A DNA stretch of 64,000 bases, from contig NZ_CP132359.1 of the NCBI RefSeq assembly GCF_030758975.1, positions 3,786,009-3,850,008 of the forward strand. Direction: 5' to 3'. A program made the position numbers and the translations under genes. Positions 43,996-54,743 of the stretch are shown here, piece after piece; the first letter of the stretch is position 1; each line of letters starts with the position of its first letter. The notes under the pieces were generated by a model. That model saw only the letters and a list, made by a program, of their open reading frames with translations. It was not told where the DNA came from and ran no database searches. The DNA comes from Bosea beijingensis (GTDB taxonomy: Bacteria > Pseudomonadota > Alphaproteobacteria > Rhizobiales > Beijerinckiaceae).

Positions 43996-44268
43996 ATGCC
44001 CAGCTATTTCTTTCACACGCGCGATGGACAGAAGCTCGAAATCGACGAGGAGGGTACGGATTTACCCGACGACCAAAGCGCGCGAAATGCCGCGAAGGAA
44101 CTGCTGGCGGCCCTGAATCGCGAAAAGCTGCCCAACGGTGATCACATGTCCCTTTCGGTCACCGTGCAGAACGCCGACGGCGTGGACATCTACGTTGCGA
44201 ACTTGCGCCTCGATGGCGCCTCCGCTGACATTCCGCCCGGTCCGAAGATCAGGAAGCCGGATCGATAA
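43996..44268 (+). CDS. DUF6894 family small protein (second copy)
   Basis: The 90-residue product begins MPSYFFHTRDGQKLEIDEEG, then LPDDQSARNAAKELLAALNREKLPNGD, a close match to the DUF6894 pattern and to the 36306-36548 protein, with an extra Pro/Lys-rich tail. It follows the Crp/Fnr gene by 33 bases and may be co-transcribed with it. Function unknown. Confidence 0.82.
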   Translation: MPSYFFHTRDGQKLEIDEEGTDLPDDQSARNAAKELLAALNREKLPNGDHMSLSVTVQNADGVDIYVANLRLDGASADIPPGPKIRKPDR

Positions 44269-44429
44269 AACGGGCTGGCGGCGGCTTCATGCTGATGCTT
44301 CGCTGAGGCAGTCGACCGCATCGCAGACTGCGGCCATGCACAGGGAGGAGCGAGGCGCAATAGCATTTGTTATTGCTCCCAGAGCTTTGATCGTTGCAGA
44401 GAGGTGCGTCTCTCCAGCTGGTTCCGTGC

Positions 44430-45926
44430 ATGCCTATCTCCCAGGCGTTCTTCCGACGCTCGAACGCCCTGCTTTTGGCCATAGGCATTGCAGTGCTGGT
44501 CGCCATCGTGGCGACGTCCCTGTGGCTCACGAGCGCGAGTGAACGCTATTTCGGCGAGGTGACGGCTGCCCGCGCTGTGCGGAGCGCCGCCGCCGATCTT
44601 CTCTCGCTCGTGCAGGATGCGGAGACCGGCCAGCGTGGTTTCCTGCTCACCCGGGACGAGACCTATCTGGAGCCCTATAATGTCGCGGTTTCCAGGCTGA
44701 CCGACCAGCGCGCGAAGCTGGAACGCGCCGCCGCCAAGCTGCGCGAGGTAGGCCCGCTGCTTCAGCGCGTGACGAGCGAGCTCGACCAGAAGATGGCCGA
44801 ACTGGCAGCAACGGTCGAGGCGACGCGCAGAGGCGACATCGAGACGGCCGTGCAAATGGTTCGCAGCGGAACCGGCAAGCGGCTCATGGACGAGTTGCGG
44901 ACCGATCTGAACGCTATTCTGGCCAATTCCGAAGCGGAGCTGAGGGAAGCGATCGACGCGCAGCTCACCGCCTCGACGCGGCTGCGCTGGACGACGATCA
45001 TCGGCGCGATCCTGATCCTCGCCATGGCCGGCGCGGCGAGCTGGACGATCATCAGCTATACCCGTGAACTCGTCGCGGCACGTCGCGAGGTCGAAACGCT
45101 GAATGTCGGGCTTGAAGAACGCGTGCGCGAACGAACGGACGCCCTCGTCAAGGCGAACGAGGAGGTCCAGCGCTTCGCTTATATCGTGACGCATGATCTG
45201 CGCGCGCCGTTGGTGAACATCATGGGCTTCACCAGCGAACTCGAGGCGATGTTCAAACCGATCGACGCGTACGTGGCCGCTGGGCCGACTGCTAGCCCGG
45301 AGCAGAAGGCTGCGGCCGAGGAGGCTCTGCGGGTCGATGTGGCCGAGGCGATCGGCTTCATCCGCTCGTCGACGCGCAAGATGGACGGTCTCATCAACGC
45401 AATCCTCAAGATCTCCCGCGAAGGCCGGCGCGAATTGCGGGTGGAGACCGTCGACCTGACCGGGCTCATCGAGACGGCCGCAGCGGCGGTCCACCATCAG
45501 GCCAGCGCGGAGGAAGGCGGTGGGATCGCGCTCGACTCGCAGGTTCCGCGTATCGTCAGCGATCGCCTGTCGCTTGACCAGATCATGGGCAATCTCCTCG
45601 ACAATGCGATCAAATACCGGGCGCCCGACCGCCCGGTCCAGATTGCCGTCCGCACGCGCCGGGAGCGCCGTGGCTGGGTGAAGATCGAGATCGAGGACAA
45701 TGGCCGCGGCATTGCGGCGACGGACCACGAGCGCATCTTCGAGCTGTTCCGGCGCTCGGGCGCGCAGAACACGGCGGGCGAGGGCATCGGCCTCGCCCAT
45801 GTCCGCACGATGGTCCGCAATCTCGGCGGTGACATCGCCGTGCGCTCAGAACTTGGAAAGGGCACGACCTTTACCGTGACCCTGCCCCCCGACCTCGCGG
45901 CCTACAGACGGAGTGCTGAAGCGTGA
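44430..45926 (+). CDS. CHASE3-domain membrane sensor histidine kinase
   Basis: The 498-residue kinase has a first transmembrane helix (about 15-35), a periplasmic CHASE3 domain (ERYFGEVTAARAVRSAAADLL, DAETGQRGFLLT), a second helix near 190-210, a coiled coil (REVETLNVGLEERVRERTDALVKANEEVQ), then HisKA with H255 in THDLRAPLVNIMGF and the ATPase N, D and G boxes (NLLDNAIKYR; EDNGRGI; GEGIGLAHV). This is the phytochrome-associated FAxxxSHDL-like class. Its stop overlaps the start of the response regulator. Confidence 0.92.
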   Translation: MPISQAFFRRSNALLLAIGIAVLVAIVATSLWLTSASERYFGEVTAARAVRSAAADLLSLVQDAETGQRGFLLTRDETYLEPYNVAVSRLTDQRAKLERAAAKLREVGPLLQRVTSELDQKMAELAATVEATRRGDIETAVQMVRSGTGKRLMDELRTDLNAILANSEAELREAIDAQLTASTRLRWTTIIGAILILAMAGAASWTIISYTRELVAARREVETLNVGLEERVRERTDALVKANEEVQRFAYIVTHDLRAPLVNIMGFTSELEAMFKPIDAYVAAGPTASPEQKAAAEEALRVDVAEAIGFIRSSTRKMDGLINAILKISREGRRELRVETVDLTGLIETAAAAVHHQASAEEGGGIALDSQVPRIVSDRLSLDQIMGNLLDNAIKYRAPDRPVQIAVRTRRERRGWVKIEIEDNGRGIAATDHERIFELFRRSGAQNTAGEGIGLAHVRTMVRNLGGDIAVRSELGKGTTFTVTLPPDLAAYRRSAEA

Positions 45927-46366
45927 CCAATGGAAAGCCCGTCTCGATCATCATGATCGAGGATGATGAAGGCCATGCCCGCCTCATCGAAAAGAACATC
46001 CGCCGCGCCGGCGTCAGCAACGAGATCATCCCCTTCGCCAACGGCACGGATGCACTGAACTATCTGTTCGGCTCCGATGGTTCCGGCGCCGTCAGCGCCG
46101 GCCGCCAGCTCCTGATCCTGCTCGACCTCAACCTGCCGGATATGGGTGGCGTGGACATCCTCGAGAAGGTGAAGGCGAACACGCATACCAAGCGCTCGCC
46201 GGTGGTCGTGCTCACCACGACCGACGACAGCCGCGAAATCCAGCGCTGCTACGATCTCGGCGCTAATGTCTATATCACCAAGCCCGTGGACTATGACGGC
46301 TTCGCCAACGCGATCCGCCAGCTCGGGCTGTTCTTCTCCGTGATCCAGGTCCCGGAAACACCATGA
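45923..46366 (+). CDS. single-domain response regulator (CheY/Rcp1-like)
   Basis: The 147-residue receiver has the acidic pocket IEDDEGH, phospho-acceptor D68 (LLDLNLPDMGG), a conserved Thr in LTTTDD and the Lys in ITKPVD. The insert after helix two (LFGSDGSG) is typical of Rcp1-like regulators that partner phytochrome-type kinases. The GTG start overlaps the kinase stop (GTGA), so the two are translationally coupled and almost certainly partners. Confidence 0.92.
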   Translation: MTNGKPVSIIMIEDDEGHARLIEKNIRRAGVSNEIIPFANGTDALNYLFGSDGSGAVSAGRQLLILLDLNLPDMGGVDILEKVKANTHTKRSPVVVLTTTDDSREIQRCYDLGANVYITKPVDYDGFANAIRQLGLFFSVIQVPETP

Positions 46367-46388
46367 CCGGCTTGCGTGGCCGCCGCTG

Positions 46389-47462
46389 ATGCCGAACCGG
46401 CCGATCAACGTCCTCTATATCGACGACGACGCCACGCTGGGGCGCCTCGTGCAGCGCATGCTCGCGCGCCACAACTATGTCGTGGAGCATGTCGAAACCG
46501 CCGATGCGGGGCTCGCGCGCGCAGAAGCGGGCGGGATCGACGTCGTCATCCTCGACCATGATCTCGGGACGGCGTCCGGGCTCGATGTCCTTTCGGTGCT
46601 GTCCAAAGACGCGGCGTCTCCCGCGGTCATCTATGTGACCGCGTCATCGGAGCTGTCGATCGCGGTGACCGCGCTCAAGGCCGGCGCCATGGACTATGTC
46701 GTCAAGACGATCGGCGAGGATTTCGAGATCCTGCTGCGGGCGGCTCTGGAGCATGCCGTAGTCAAGACGCGGCTGACCCGCGCCCGTGAACAGGCCGAGC
46801 AGGAAGTCCGGGCCGCACGTGACCGTGCCGTGACGCTGCTGGCCGAGGTCAACCACCGGGTGGCCAACAGCCTTTCGCTGGTCGGCTCGCTCGTCCGGAT
46901 GCAAGCCAATTCGGTCGAGGACCCCGGCGCCAAGGCGGCCCTCGCCGAAACGCAGGCGCGCATTACCGCGATCGGCAACCTGCATCGCAGCCTCTACACC
47001 TCGGATGATGTCCGCGCTGTCGATCTCGCCGGCTATCTCCGCTCCCTGCTCGATGAGTTCGCCCAGTCACTGGCCGGCTCCGGCCAGATGCCGGCGATCC
47101 GCTTCGAGACCGTGCCCGTGCCCGTGCCGGCGAAAACCGACAAGGCGATCTCGATAGGACTGATCGCAACCGAACTCGTCACCAACGCACTGAAATACGC
47201 CTACCCGAAAGGCCAGGGCGAAGTCCGGGTCAGCCTGTCTCGCGAGGGCGATATCGTCACGCTCAAGGTCGTCGATGACGGGATCGGCTGGACCGGAACC
47301 GGCACGATCAGGGGCACCGGCCTCGGCAGCAAGATCGTGCGTGCGATGGCGAAGAGCCTCGCCACCGAACTGCGCTACACGGATACGGGCGGACGCGGCA
47401 CGCACGCCGTCATGGAACTGTCCTTCGCCGGCCTGGCACCTCCGGCGTCCGAAGCGGCCTGA
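46389..47462 (+). CDS. receiver-histidine kinase hybrid, HisKA_2 type
   Basis: The 357-residue protein puts an N-terminal receiver first (acid pair IDDD at 11-14, phospho-acceptor in VILDHDLG near 56-58, Lys in VVKTIG) followed by a HisKA_2 domain (H156 in LLAEVNHRVAN) and an ATPase domain (ELVTNALKYAYP; DDGIGWTG). Such response-regulator kinases relay signals within a phosphorelay: phosphate on the receiver may modulate the kinase. It starts 22 bases after the upstream regulator and is likely in the same operon. Confidence 0.9.
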   Translation: MPNRPINVLYIDDDATLGRLVQRMLARHNYVVEHVETADAGLARAEAGGIDVVILDHDLGTASGLDVLSVLSKDAASPAVIYVTASSELSIAVTALKAGAMDYVVKTIGEDFEILLRAALEHAVVKTRLTRAREQAEQEVRAARDRAVTLLAEVNHRVANSLSLVGSLVRMQANSVEDPGAKAALAETQARITAIGNLHRSLYTSDDVRAVDLAGYLRSLLDEFAQSLAGSGQMPAIRFETVPVPVPAKTDKAISIGLIATELVTNALKYAYPKGQGEVRVSLSREGDIVTLKVVDDGIGWTGTGTIRGTGLGSKIVRAMAKSLATELRYTDTGGRGTHAVMELSFAGLAPPASEAA

Positions 47463-47483
47463 ACCGCGCCGGACGCTCATAAG

Positions 47484-48086
47484 TTACGCGACGCCTGGAA
47501 GCCTGCGCAGCGCTGCCTCCAGCGAAGCAAGATTGTAGGGCTTGCGGAGTGTCGTCGCCTCAGCGACGCCGAGAATAGCAAGATCGTCATAGCCGGTCGC
47601 GAAGAGGAAGGGGACACCGAGCTCGCGCAGGCGATTGCCGATCGGCTCCGAGGTTTCCGAGCCGAGATTGACGTCGAGGATGGCGAAATCCGGCACCGTC
47701 CGGCCCAGGAACGACAGGGCCTCGGAGACACTCGCGCAGACCTCGACCTGGCTCGCCCCCAGCGTCGCCAGCATGTCCTCGCAATCCATGGCGATGATGA
47801 ACTGGTCCTCGACCATCAGCACGCGCCTGCCTTCCAGTGGCCGGCCAGGCTTGCCCTTTACCGGCACGGGGACCTCTTCAGGAGACGCCGCATCCTCCGT
47901 CCAGCGGACGAATTTGGCGGGAATGCAGAGCTTCGCCGTGATGCCCTCGGGCTCGAAGGACAAGTCGCTGCGGCCGCCGAGATCGTAGGGAATGCTGCGA
48001 TCGATCAGGATGCTGCCGAAGCCCTGACGCGATGGCGGCGCGACCGGCGGGCCACCGCGTTCCTGCCAGAGGATCTCGCAATCGCC
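47484..48086 (-). pseudogene. 5'-truncated HWE kinase-receiver hybrid
   Basis: The reading frame covers only the end of an HWE ATPase domain (the W-x-E of ILWQERGGPPV, then SRQGFGSILIDRSIPYDLGG and the usual closing strand), a Pro-rich linker, and a complete receiver domain (MVEDQFIIAMDCED, ILDVNLGSETSE, FATGYDD, RKPY). The dimerisation His, N-box and any sensor domain are missing. Kinase-like sequence stops at about 48086, where the opposite strand turns into a peptide-binding protein gene. The frame stays open further, but that extension is antisense to the binding-protein fragment. The likely product, if any, is the receiver alone. Confidence 0.75.
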
Positions 48087-48089
48087 CCC

Positions 48090-48407
48090 GGCACCGATCC
48101 GGAGCGGTTCCTCAACCAGTTCACCTCCTGGGAAATCGCCACCAAGGAGAACAAGTGGCTGGGCCGCAACGTCTCGCGCTACTCGGACCCGGCTGCTGAC
48201 GAGGCCTACAAGGCCGCCCAGAAGGAGCTCGACCCGGCCAAGCGCGCCGCGTTCCTGATCAAGGTCAACGACATCTTCTGCGAGGCCAACGTCATCCTGC
48301 CGATCCTGTCGCGGACCCGCATCGCGGCTTCGCTGAACAACCTGTCGCACGACCACAGCGGCTGGGACGTCGATAGCTGGAACATCGCGGCCTGGTATCG
48401 TAGCTAA
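48090..48407 (+). pseudogene. 3' fragment of a peptide ABC transporter substrate-binding protein
   Basis: About 105 codons ending in TAA encode the C-terminal end of an SBP_bac_5 (DppA/OppA) protein: GTDPERFLNQFTSWEIATKE, then RYSDPAADEAYKAAQKELDP, a helix with RAAFLIKVNDIF and DVDSWNIAAWYRS at the end. A complete protein would have about 500-540 residues, so over three quarters are missing. There is no start codon or ribosome site; the frame runs straight into kinase-antisense sequence. The intact permease and ATPase genes follow, so this was the transporter's own binding protein. Confidence 0.82.
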
Positions 48408-48416
48408 GCCCGATCC

Positions 48417-48446
48417 TCCGTCAGGGCAGCACGCTGCCTTGACGGA
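48417..48446 (+). promoter_or_regulatory. 13-bp hairpin between binding-protein fragment and permease gene
   Basis: TCCGTCAGGGCAG pairs with CTGCCTTGACGGA with one G-U pair and a four-base loop. Such hairpins after binding-protein genes commonly stabilise the upstream message and reduce permease expression. Confidence 0.65.
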
Positions 48447-48550
48447 AGACGAACGCGCCGGCCCGCCCTTGCCGCCTCACCAGCCGCAGGGGCGGGCCGA
48501 GCGTCATCAACACCAGTCCGCGGCCATGCCGTGCGTACAGAGACTATTTC

Positions 48551-49510
48551 ATGGCGACATATCTCATCAGGCGGCTCTTGATCGCCATTCCAAGCCTTCT
48601 CGGCATCAGCGTGATCCTGTTCACGATCCTGGCGCTGGCACCGGGCGACCCGTTTTCGGAAATGGCGACGAATCCGAACGTTCCGCCTGAAGTGCGCGAG
48701 GCTCTGCGCGCCAGCTTCGGCCTCAACGACCCGATCATGGTGCGCTATCTGCGCTGGCTGTCGAACATGGCGCAGGGCGACTGGGGCTTCTCCTTCGCCA
48801 GCCGCATCAATGTCGACGACCTGATCCTGCAACGCCTGCCGACGACGCTATTCGTCGTGGGATCATCGCAGATCCTGGCACTGTGCGTCGCCTTGCCGGT
48901 CGGCATCTACGCGGCGACCCGGCCCTATTCGGTCTTCGACCAGATCGCCAACACGCTCGCCTTCGTCGGCTTCTCCCTGCCGACCTTCTTCACCGGCCTG
49001 CTCTTCATCCTGGTCTTCTCGGTCACGCTCGACTGGTTCCCCTTCGTCTACCGTTCCGACATCGCCGCCACCGGCTGGCGCTGGTACTGGGAGATGTTCC
49101 GCCAGGCGATCATGCCGATCACCGTGCTCGGCCTGTTCCAGGCCGCCTCCTACACGCGCTATGTCCGCTCGGCCGTGCTCGACGTCATCCGGCTCGACTA
49201 CGTCACCACGGCGCGCGCCAAGGGCCTGAGCGAGAAGCGGGTCACGCTGCGGCATATCACGCGCAATGCGCTGATTCCGGTCGTCACGCTGGTCGCCCTG
49301 CAGATGCCCGCCGTGTTCGGCGGCGCGCTTGTGACCGAGCAGATCTTTCGCGTTCCGGGCATCGGATCGCTGCTCATCGACGCGATCCTCGCCAACGACA
49401 CGCCGGTCATCATGTCCGTGACCTTCGTGTTCTCCTGCCTGGTCGTCTTCTTCAACCTCATCGCGGATATTCTTTATGGCTGGCTCGACCCTCGCATCTC
49501 CTTCAGCTAA
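48551..49510 (+). CDS. dipeptide/oligopeptide ABC transporter permease (DppB type)
   Basis: The 319-residue inner-membrane protein has six predicted helices and the family opening (YLIRRLLIAIPSLLGISVILF), GDPFSEMA, and the EAA loop region (RLDYVTTARAKGLSEKRV), which contacts the ATPase. It starts 143 bases after the binding-protein fragment. The next permease gene overlaps it by 35 bases. Confidence 0.92.
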   Translation: MATYLIRRLLIAIPSLLGISVILFTILALAPGDPFSEMATNPNVPPEVREALRASFGLNDPIMVRYLRWLSNMAQGDWGFSFASRINVDDLILQRLPTTLFVVGSSQILALCVALPVGIYAATRPYSVFDQIANTLAFVGFSLPTFFTGLLFILVFSVTLDWFPFVYRSDIAATGWRWYWEMFRQAIMPITVLGLFQAASYTRYVRSAVLDVIRLDYVTTARAKGLSEKRVTLRHITRNALIPVVTLVALQMPAVFGGALVTEQIFRVPGIGSLLIDAILANDTPVIMSVTFVFSCLVVFFNLIADILYGWLDPRISFS

Positions 49511-50417
49511 TCCGGCTGCAGGCGCTGCCGTGAGCCAGGTCTCGGTCTCGCCCGGGCGTGAGACCTGGCGTCGCTTCCGGCGCCACCGTCTCGCCATGGC
49601 GAGCACCGTGGTGCTCGGCCTGCTCGTGCTGAGCGTCATCGTCGGGCCCTGGCTGTGGCCGGTGGCGATCAACGACATCGATTTCTCGGCGCAGCTCCAG
49701 GGCCCGTCCTGGTCGCATCCGCTCGGCACCGACGATCTCGGCCAGGATATCATGGCCCGCATGATGTATGGCGGGCGGATCTCGCTCGCCGTCGGCCTCG
49801 CGGCGATGGTGGTGGCGACGATCGTCGGCGTGCTGATCGGCGCGCTAGCCGGCATGTCGCGCAAATATGCCGACCCGATCCTGATGTGGGTGACGGACCT
49901 GTTCCTGTCGCTGCCGCAGCTCCCGCTGCTGCTGCTGATCATCTATCTCTTCCGCGAGCAGCTCAAAGCCGTGTTCGGCGTCGAGGGCGGCGTCTTCGTG
50001 CTGATCGTCATCGTCATCGGCGGCCTGCGCTGGATGCCGGTGGCACGTCTGGTGCGCGCCCAGTTCCTCTCGCTGCGCGAGAAGGAATTCGTCGAGGCCG
50101 CCCGTGCCCAGGGCGCGACCAAGATGCGCCAGATGTTCCGGCACATCCTGCCGAACGCGCTGGGGCCGGTTATCGTCGCCTCGACGATCGAGGTGTCCTC
50201 GGCGATCATCGCCGAATCGACGCTCTCCTTCCTCGGCCTCGGCTTCCCACCGGACATCCCGACATGGGGCCGCCTGCTGTTCGACGCCAAGGACCAGCTC
50301 GACACCGCGCCGCACTGGGCCCTGTTCCCAGGCGCCGCAATCTTCCTTACCGTGCTCTCGATCAACTTCATCGGCGACGGCCTGCGCGATGCGCTCGACC
50401 CGCGTCGCGTCATCTGA
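49476..50417 (+). CDS. dipeptide/oligopeptide ABC transporter permease (DppC type)
   Basis: The 313-residue permease has a cytoplasmic N-terminal extension, WRRFRRHRLAMAS before the first helix, HPLGTDDLGQDIMARMMYGGR (the OppC/DppC signature), and an EAA loop (FVEAARAQGATKMRQMFRHI). It pairs with the upstream DppB-type protein to form the channel. Its start overlaps the upstream gene by 35 bases, which indicates coupled translation. Confidence 0.92.
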   Translation: MAGSTLASPSANPAAGAAVSQVSVSPGRETWRRFRRHRLAMASTVVLGLLVLSVIVGPWLWPVAINDIDFSAQLQGPSWSHPLGTDDLGQDIMARMMYGGRISLAVGLAAMVVATIVGVLIGALAGMSRKYADPILMWVTDLFLSLPQLPLLLLIIYLFREQLKAVFGVEGGVFVLIVIVIGGLRWMPVARLVRAQFLSLREKEFVEAARAQGATKMRQMFRHILPNALGPVIVASTIEVSSAIIAESTLSFLGLGFPPDIPTWGRLLFDAKDQLDTAPHWALFPGAAIFLTVLSINFIGDGLRDALDPRRVI

Positions 50418-50436
50418 TCCCAGGGAAGGGCTAGAC

Positions 50437-52287
<1,851 letters not shown>

Positions 52288-52312
52288 GCCTGAGCACACC
52301 TGAAACGATCAG

Positions 52313-52338
52313 CCCGCGGTACCAGCCGCGGGTTTTTT
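52313..52338 (+). terminator. rho-independent terminator of the peptide transporter operon
   Basis: CCCGCGG and CCGCGGG pair around a six-base loop, followed by a run of six T. It lies 26 bases after the ATPase stop. Confidence 0.88.
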
Positions 52339-52406
52339 CTTGTCAGAGCGACCGAATGCCGGCCGGCGTCGGATGCGGCGAGGCGCCTCTCCGCGAGCGG
52401 TGAGGT

Positions 52407-53336
52407 TCATTGCGGATTCCGGTCGGGCTCGGCCTGCGCCTCAAGCGGCCGAAGCTGCTGGGCCGCTACCTGCCTTACGGCCCTGGTCATGACGTCGAGC
52501 AGTTGCGTGTTCAGCCGCGTGCGCTGCCAGTTCAACGGCACCGCGACCCGATGGAGAGGCTGCAATTCGACCAGGCGCCCCTGCGCGAACAGGGGCGCGG
52601 CCATGCTGATCGGCACCATCGACCAGCCCAGGCCGGCAAGCGTCAATTCAAGCATCCCGTGCGTCGAGGGAGCCCAATGCGTCGGCGGCAAGATGGCCTC
52701 GCCATGGGCGTCCCGCATCCAGCGGAACTGCAATTCGTCGCGCCGGTCGAAGCGCAGCATGGGCGCCGATCGCAATGCCCGGCCATCGACCCCATTCGCG
52801 AATTGCTCGGCATGGAAGGCGGGGCTTGCCACGGCAGCGTAGTCCAGGGCACCCAGTGGATGGATCCTGCAACCGGCCACCGGCGCGAGATCGGCGCTGA
52901 CGGCGGCCACCACCTCGCCGGTCCGCAGTCTTTCGGCCGTATGCGCTTCGTCGTCCAGGACCAATTCGAGCAGCGCGCCGCTTGCAGCCGTGAATTGCGC
53001 GGCGGCGTGCGGGAACCATGTGGCGAGGCTGTCGGAATTGACGGCGACCCGCAGCGTCGGCTTTTCATCCCCCGGCCCGACCAAGCCCTGAAACTCGCCG
53101 GACATGTCGGCCTCCAGCAGCCTGACGCGATCGAGATGGGCGCAGAGCCTGGCACCGCTCGGGGTCGGCAGGCACGGCGCCCCGCGGGTCAGCAACGCGA
53201 CCCCAAGACGCTCTTCCAATCCTTTGACGCGCTGGGAGACCGCAGAAGGCGTGACGCCGAGAACAGCGGCCGCCTTGTCGAAGCTGCCCTCGCGCAGAAC
53301 CGCTGCGACGGCAGCGAGCGCCGCATAATCCAGCAT
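52407..53336 (-). CDS. LysR-type regulator of the ArgP/LysG group
   Basis: The 309-residue regulator has an N-terminal helix-turn-helix (LREGSFDKAAAVLGVTPSAVSQRVKGLEERLG, about 15-45) and a LysR effector domain. The pattern of LDYAALAAVAAVLREGSF is typical of ArgP/LysG, which activate an exporter gene in response to Lys or Arg. It is divergent from the LysE-type gene by only 68 bases, the classic layout. Confidence 0.92.
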   Translation of the reverse strand: MLDYAALAAVAAVLREGSFDKAAAVLGVTPSAVSQRVKGLEERLGVALLTRGAPCLPTPSGARLCAHLDRVRLLEADMSGEFQGLVGPGDEKPTLRVAVNSDSLATWFPHAAAQFTAASGALLELVLDDEAHTAERLRTGEVVAAVSADLAPVAGCRIHPLGALDYAAVASPAFHAEQFANGVDGRALRSAPMLRFDRRDELQFRWMRDAHGEAILPPTHWAPSTHGMLELTLAGLGWSMVPISMAAPLFAQGRLVELQPLHRVAVPLNWQRTRLNTQLLDVMTRAVRQVAAQQLRPLEAQAEPDRNPQ

Positions 53337-53404
53337 TAGCCGTCCTAATTCTGATTTAGCTATTTTAGTTAGACTACTCTCCTCCGCTGCCGCATCAAGC
53401 GGCC
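53337..53404. promoter_or_regulatory. divergent control region of the ArgP/LysE pair
   Basis: This 68-base gap is locally AT-rich (centre TTCTGATTTAGCTATTTTAG), unlike its surroundings. It must hold both promoters and the LysR-type binding site, though I cannot assign the boxes. Confidence 0.55.
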
Positions 53405-54031
53405 ATGGACTCAGCTTTCCTCTCGGCCGCCCTGAAGGGCTTCATGCTATCCGCGGGCCTGATCATGGCGATCGGCGCGCAAAACATGTTCGTGCTCAGG
53501 CAAGGACTCAAGCGCGAGCATGTCTGGCCCATCGTGATGTTCTGTGCGGCAGCCGACGCCATGCTGATCGTCGCCGGCGTCAACGGGCTGGGCGCGCTGC
53601 TTTCGGCGGTACCCGGTCTTTCGATGGCGTTGAGCCTTGGCGGGGCCGCTTTCCTGAGCTGGTACGGCTACGGCGCCCTGCGTCGCTCCATGGCCCCGTC
53701 GAGCCTGATCGTCGATCACCAGGCCGGCATCTCGCTCACGACGGCTCTCGCCAGCACGGCCGCATTCACCTTCCTCAACCCGCATGTCTATATCGACACG
53801 GTCATGCTGATGGGCACGATCGGGAGCAGCATCCCCGCGGACGAGAGGCCGTGGTTCGTCATGGGGGCCGCATCGGCCAGCTTCGCCTGGTTTGCATCGC
53901 TCGGTTTCGGAGCGCGTTTCCTGGCCCCGCTCTTCGCGCAGCCGATCACCTGGCGAATGCTCGATCTGCTGATTGCCCTGATGATGGCGGCGCTCGCCGT
54001 CAGCCTCCTGCGGGACGCCTTGATCGGCTGA
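53405..54031 (+). CDS. LysE/ArgO-family amino acid exporter
   Basis: The 208-residue inner-membrane protein has about six helices and the family motifs GLIMAIGAQNMFVLRQGLKREH near the start and FLNPHVYIDTVMLMG in the middle, which together define the LysE/ArgO exporters. It probably exports basic amino acids and is activated by the divergent ArgP-type regulator. Confidence 0.93.
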   Translation: MDSAFLSAALKGFMLSAGLIMAIGAQNMFVLRQGLKREHVWPIVMFCAAADAMLIVAGVNGLGALLSAVPGLSMALSLGGAAFLSWYGYGALRRSMAPSSLIVDHQAGISLTTALASTAAFTFLNPHVYIDTVMLMGTIGSSIPADERPWFVMGAASASFAWFASLGFGARFLAPLFAQPITWRMLDLLIALMMAALAVSLLRDALIG

Positions 54032-54077
54032 TCCAGCCTGCACGCGCTGCCCGCGATGGGGCAGAAGCGGAAATGCC

Positions 54078-54743
54078 TCAGGCGTAAGCGACCCAACCTC
54101 GAAAAGCGAAGCCTACGTAGAAGAGACGGGTGCCACTGAAGCCCGCCTCGCGCAGCAAGTGTTCATCGGCGCCGGGAGATAGAATCGGCAGACGCTCGGC
54201 GATTCCCGCGCGCGCGGCATTTGCCTGCGCGGGATCAACACCCGACGTGATCGAGAACGCAGCAGAACGCGACAGCCAGAGCTCAAGCTCGCCTTCGGGG
54301 ATGCTGTAATGGGCGGCGACGAGTGGAGCGCCGCGCTTCAAGCGACGCCGCACCTGTTCGAGGGTGCGCAGCCGCTCCTCGCGCTCGATGAAGTGAAGGG
54401 TCAGGATGCAGGTTGCGCCATCGAACGGGCCTTCTGGTGCGCTATGGACGAAACCCTCGTGAAACCGCGTCCGACCGGCGTGATCGCCGAGGGTGGTCCG
54501 AGCAAGGTCGAGCATTGCAGCGGCGGGATCCACCCCGACGAACGACCATTTGGGCTGTCCTTCGGAGAACAGCTTGAGTTCAAGGCCGCCACCAGCACCG
54601 ACAACCAACACATGGGCGTCTGCCGGAGCGCGTTCCGCGAGGAGGAGCATGGCCATTCGCTGCATGTCAGCATAGCCTGGCACCAGGCGAGGCGGGTTCT
54701 CAGCATAGCGGGCAACAGCTTGCGGGTCGGAGAACGCAGTCAT
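54078..54743 (-). CDS. class I SAM-dependent methyltransferase
   Basis: The 221-residue enzyme has motif I VLVVGAGGGLELKLF (about 46-60), a second acidic strand (FVGVDPAAAMLDLA) and CILTLHFIEREERLR after it, all typical for a SAM Rossmann fold. Substrate unknown. I start at 54743 because the fold begins shortly after; the ribosome site there is weak. It converges with the exporter gene. Confidence 0.8.
   Translation of the reverse strand: MTAFSDPQAVARYAENPPRLVPGYADMQRMAMLLLAERAPADAHVLVVGAGGGLELKLFSEGQPKWSFVGVDPAAAMLDLARTTLGDHAGRTRFHEGFVHSAPEGPFDGATCILTLHFIEREERLRTLEQVRRRLKRGAPLVAAHYSIPEGELELWLSRSAAFSITSGVDPAQANAARAGIAERLPILSPGADEHLLREAGFSGTRLFYVGFAFRGWVAYA

Noticed and set aside
48087..48356. 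N-terminal extension of the truncated kinase frame
   Set aside because: The frame is open, but this part is antisense to the peptide-binding protein fragment and does not look like a kinase.
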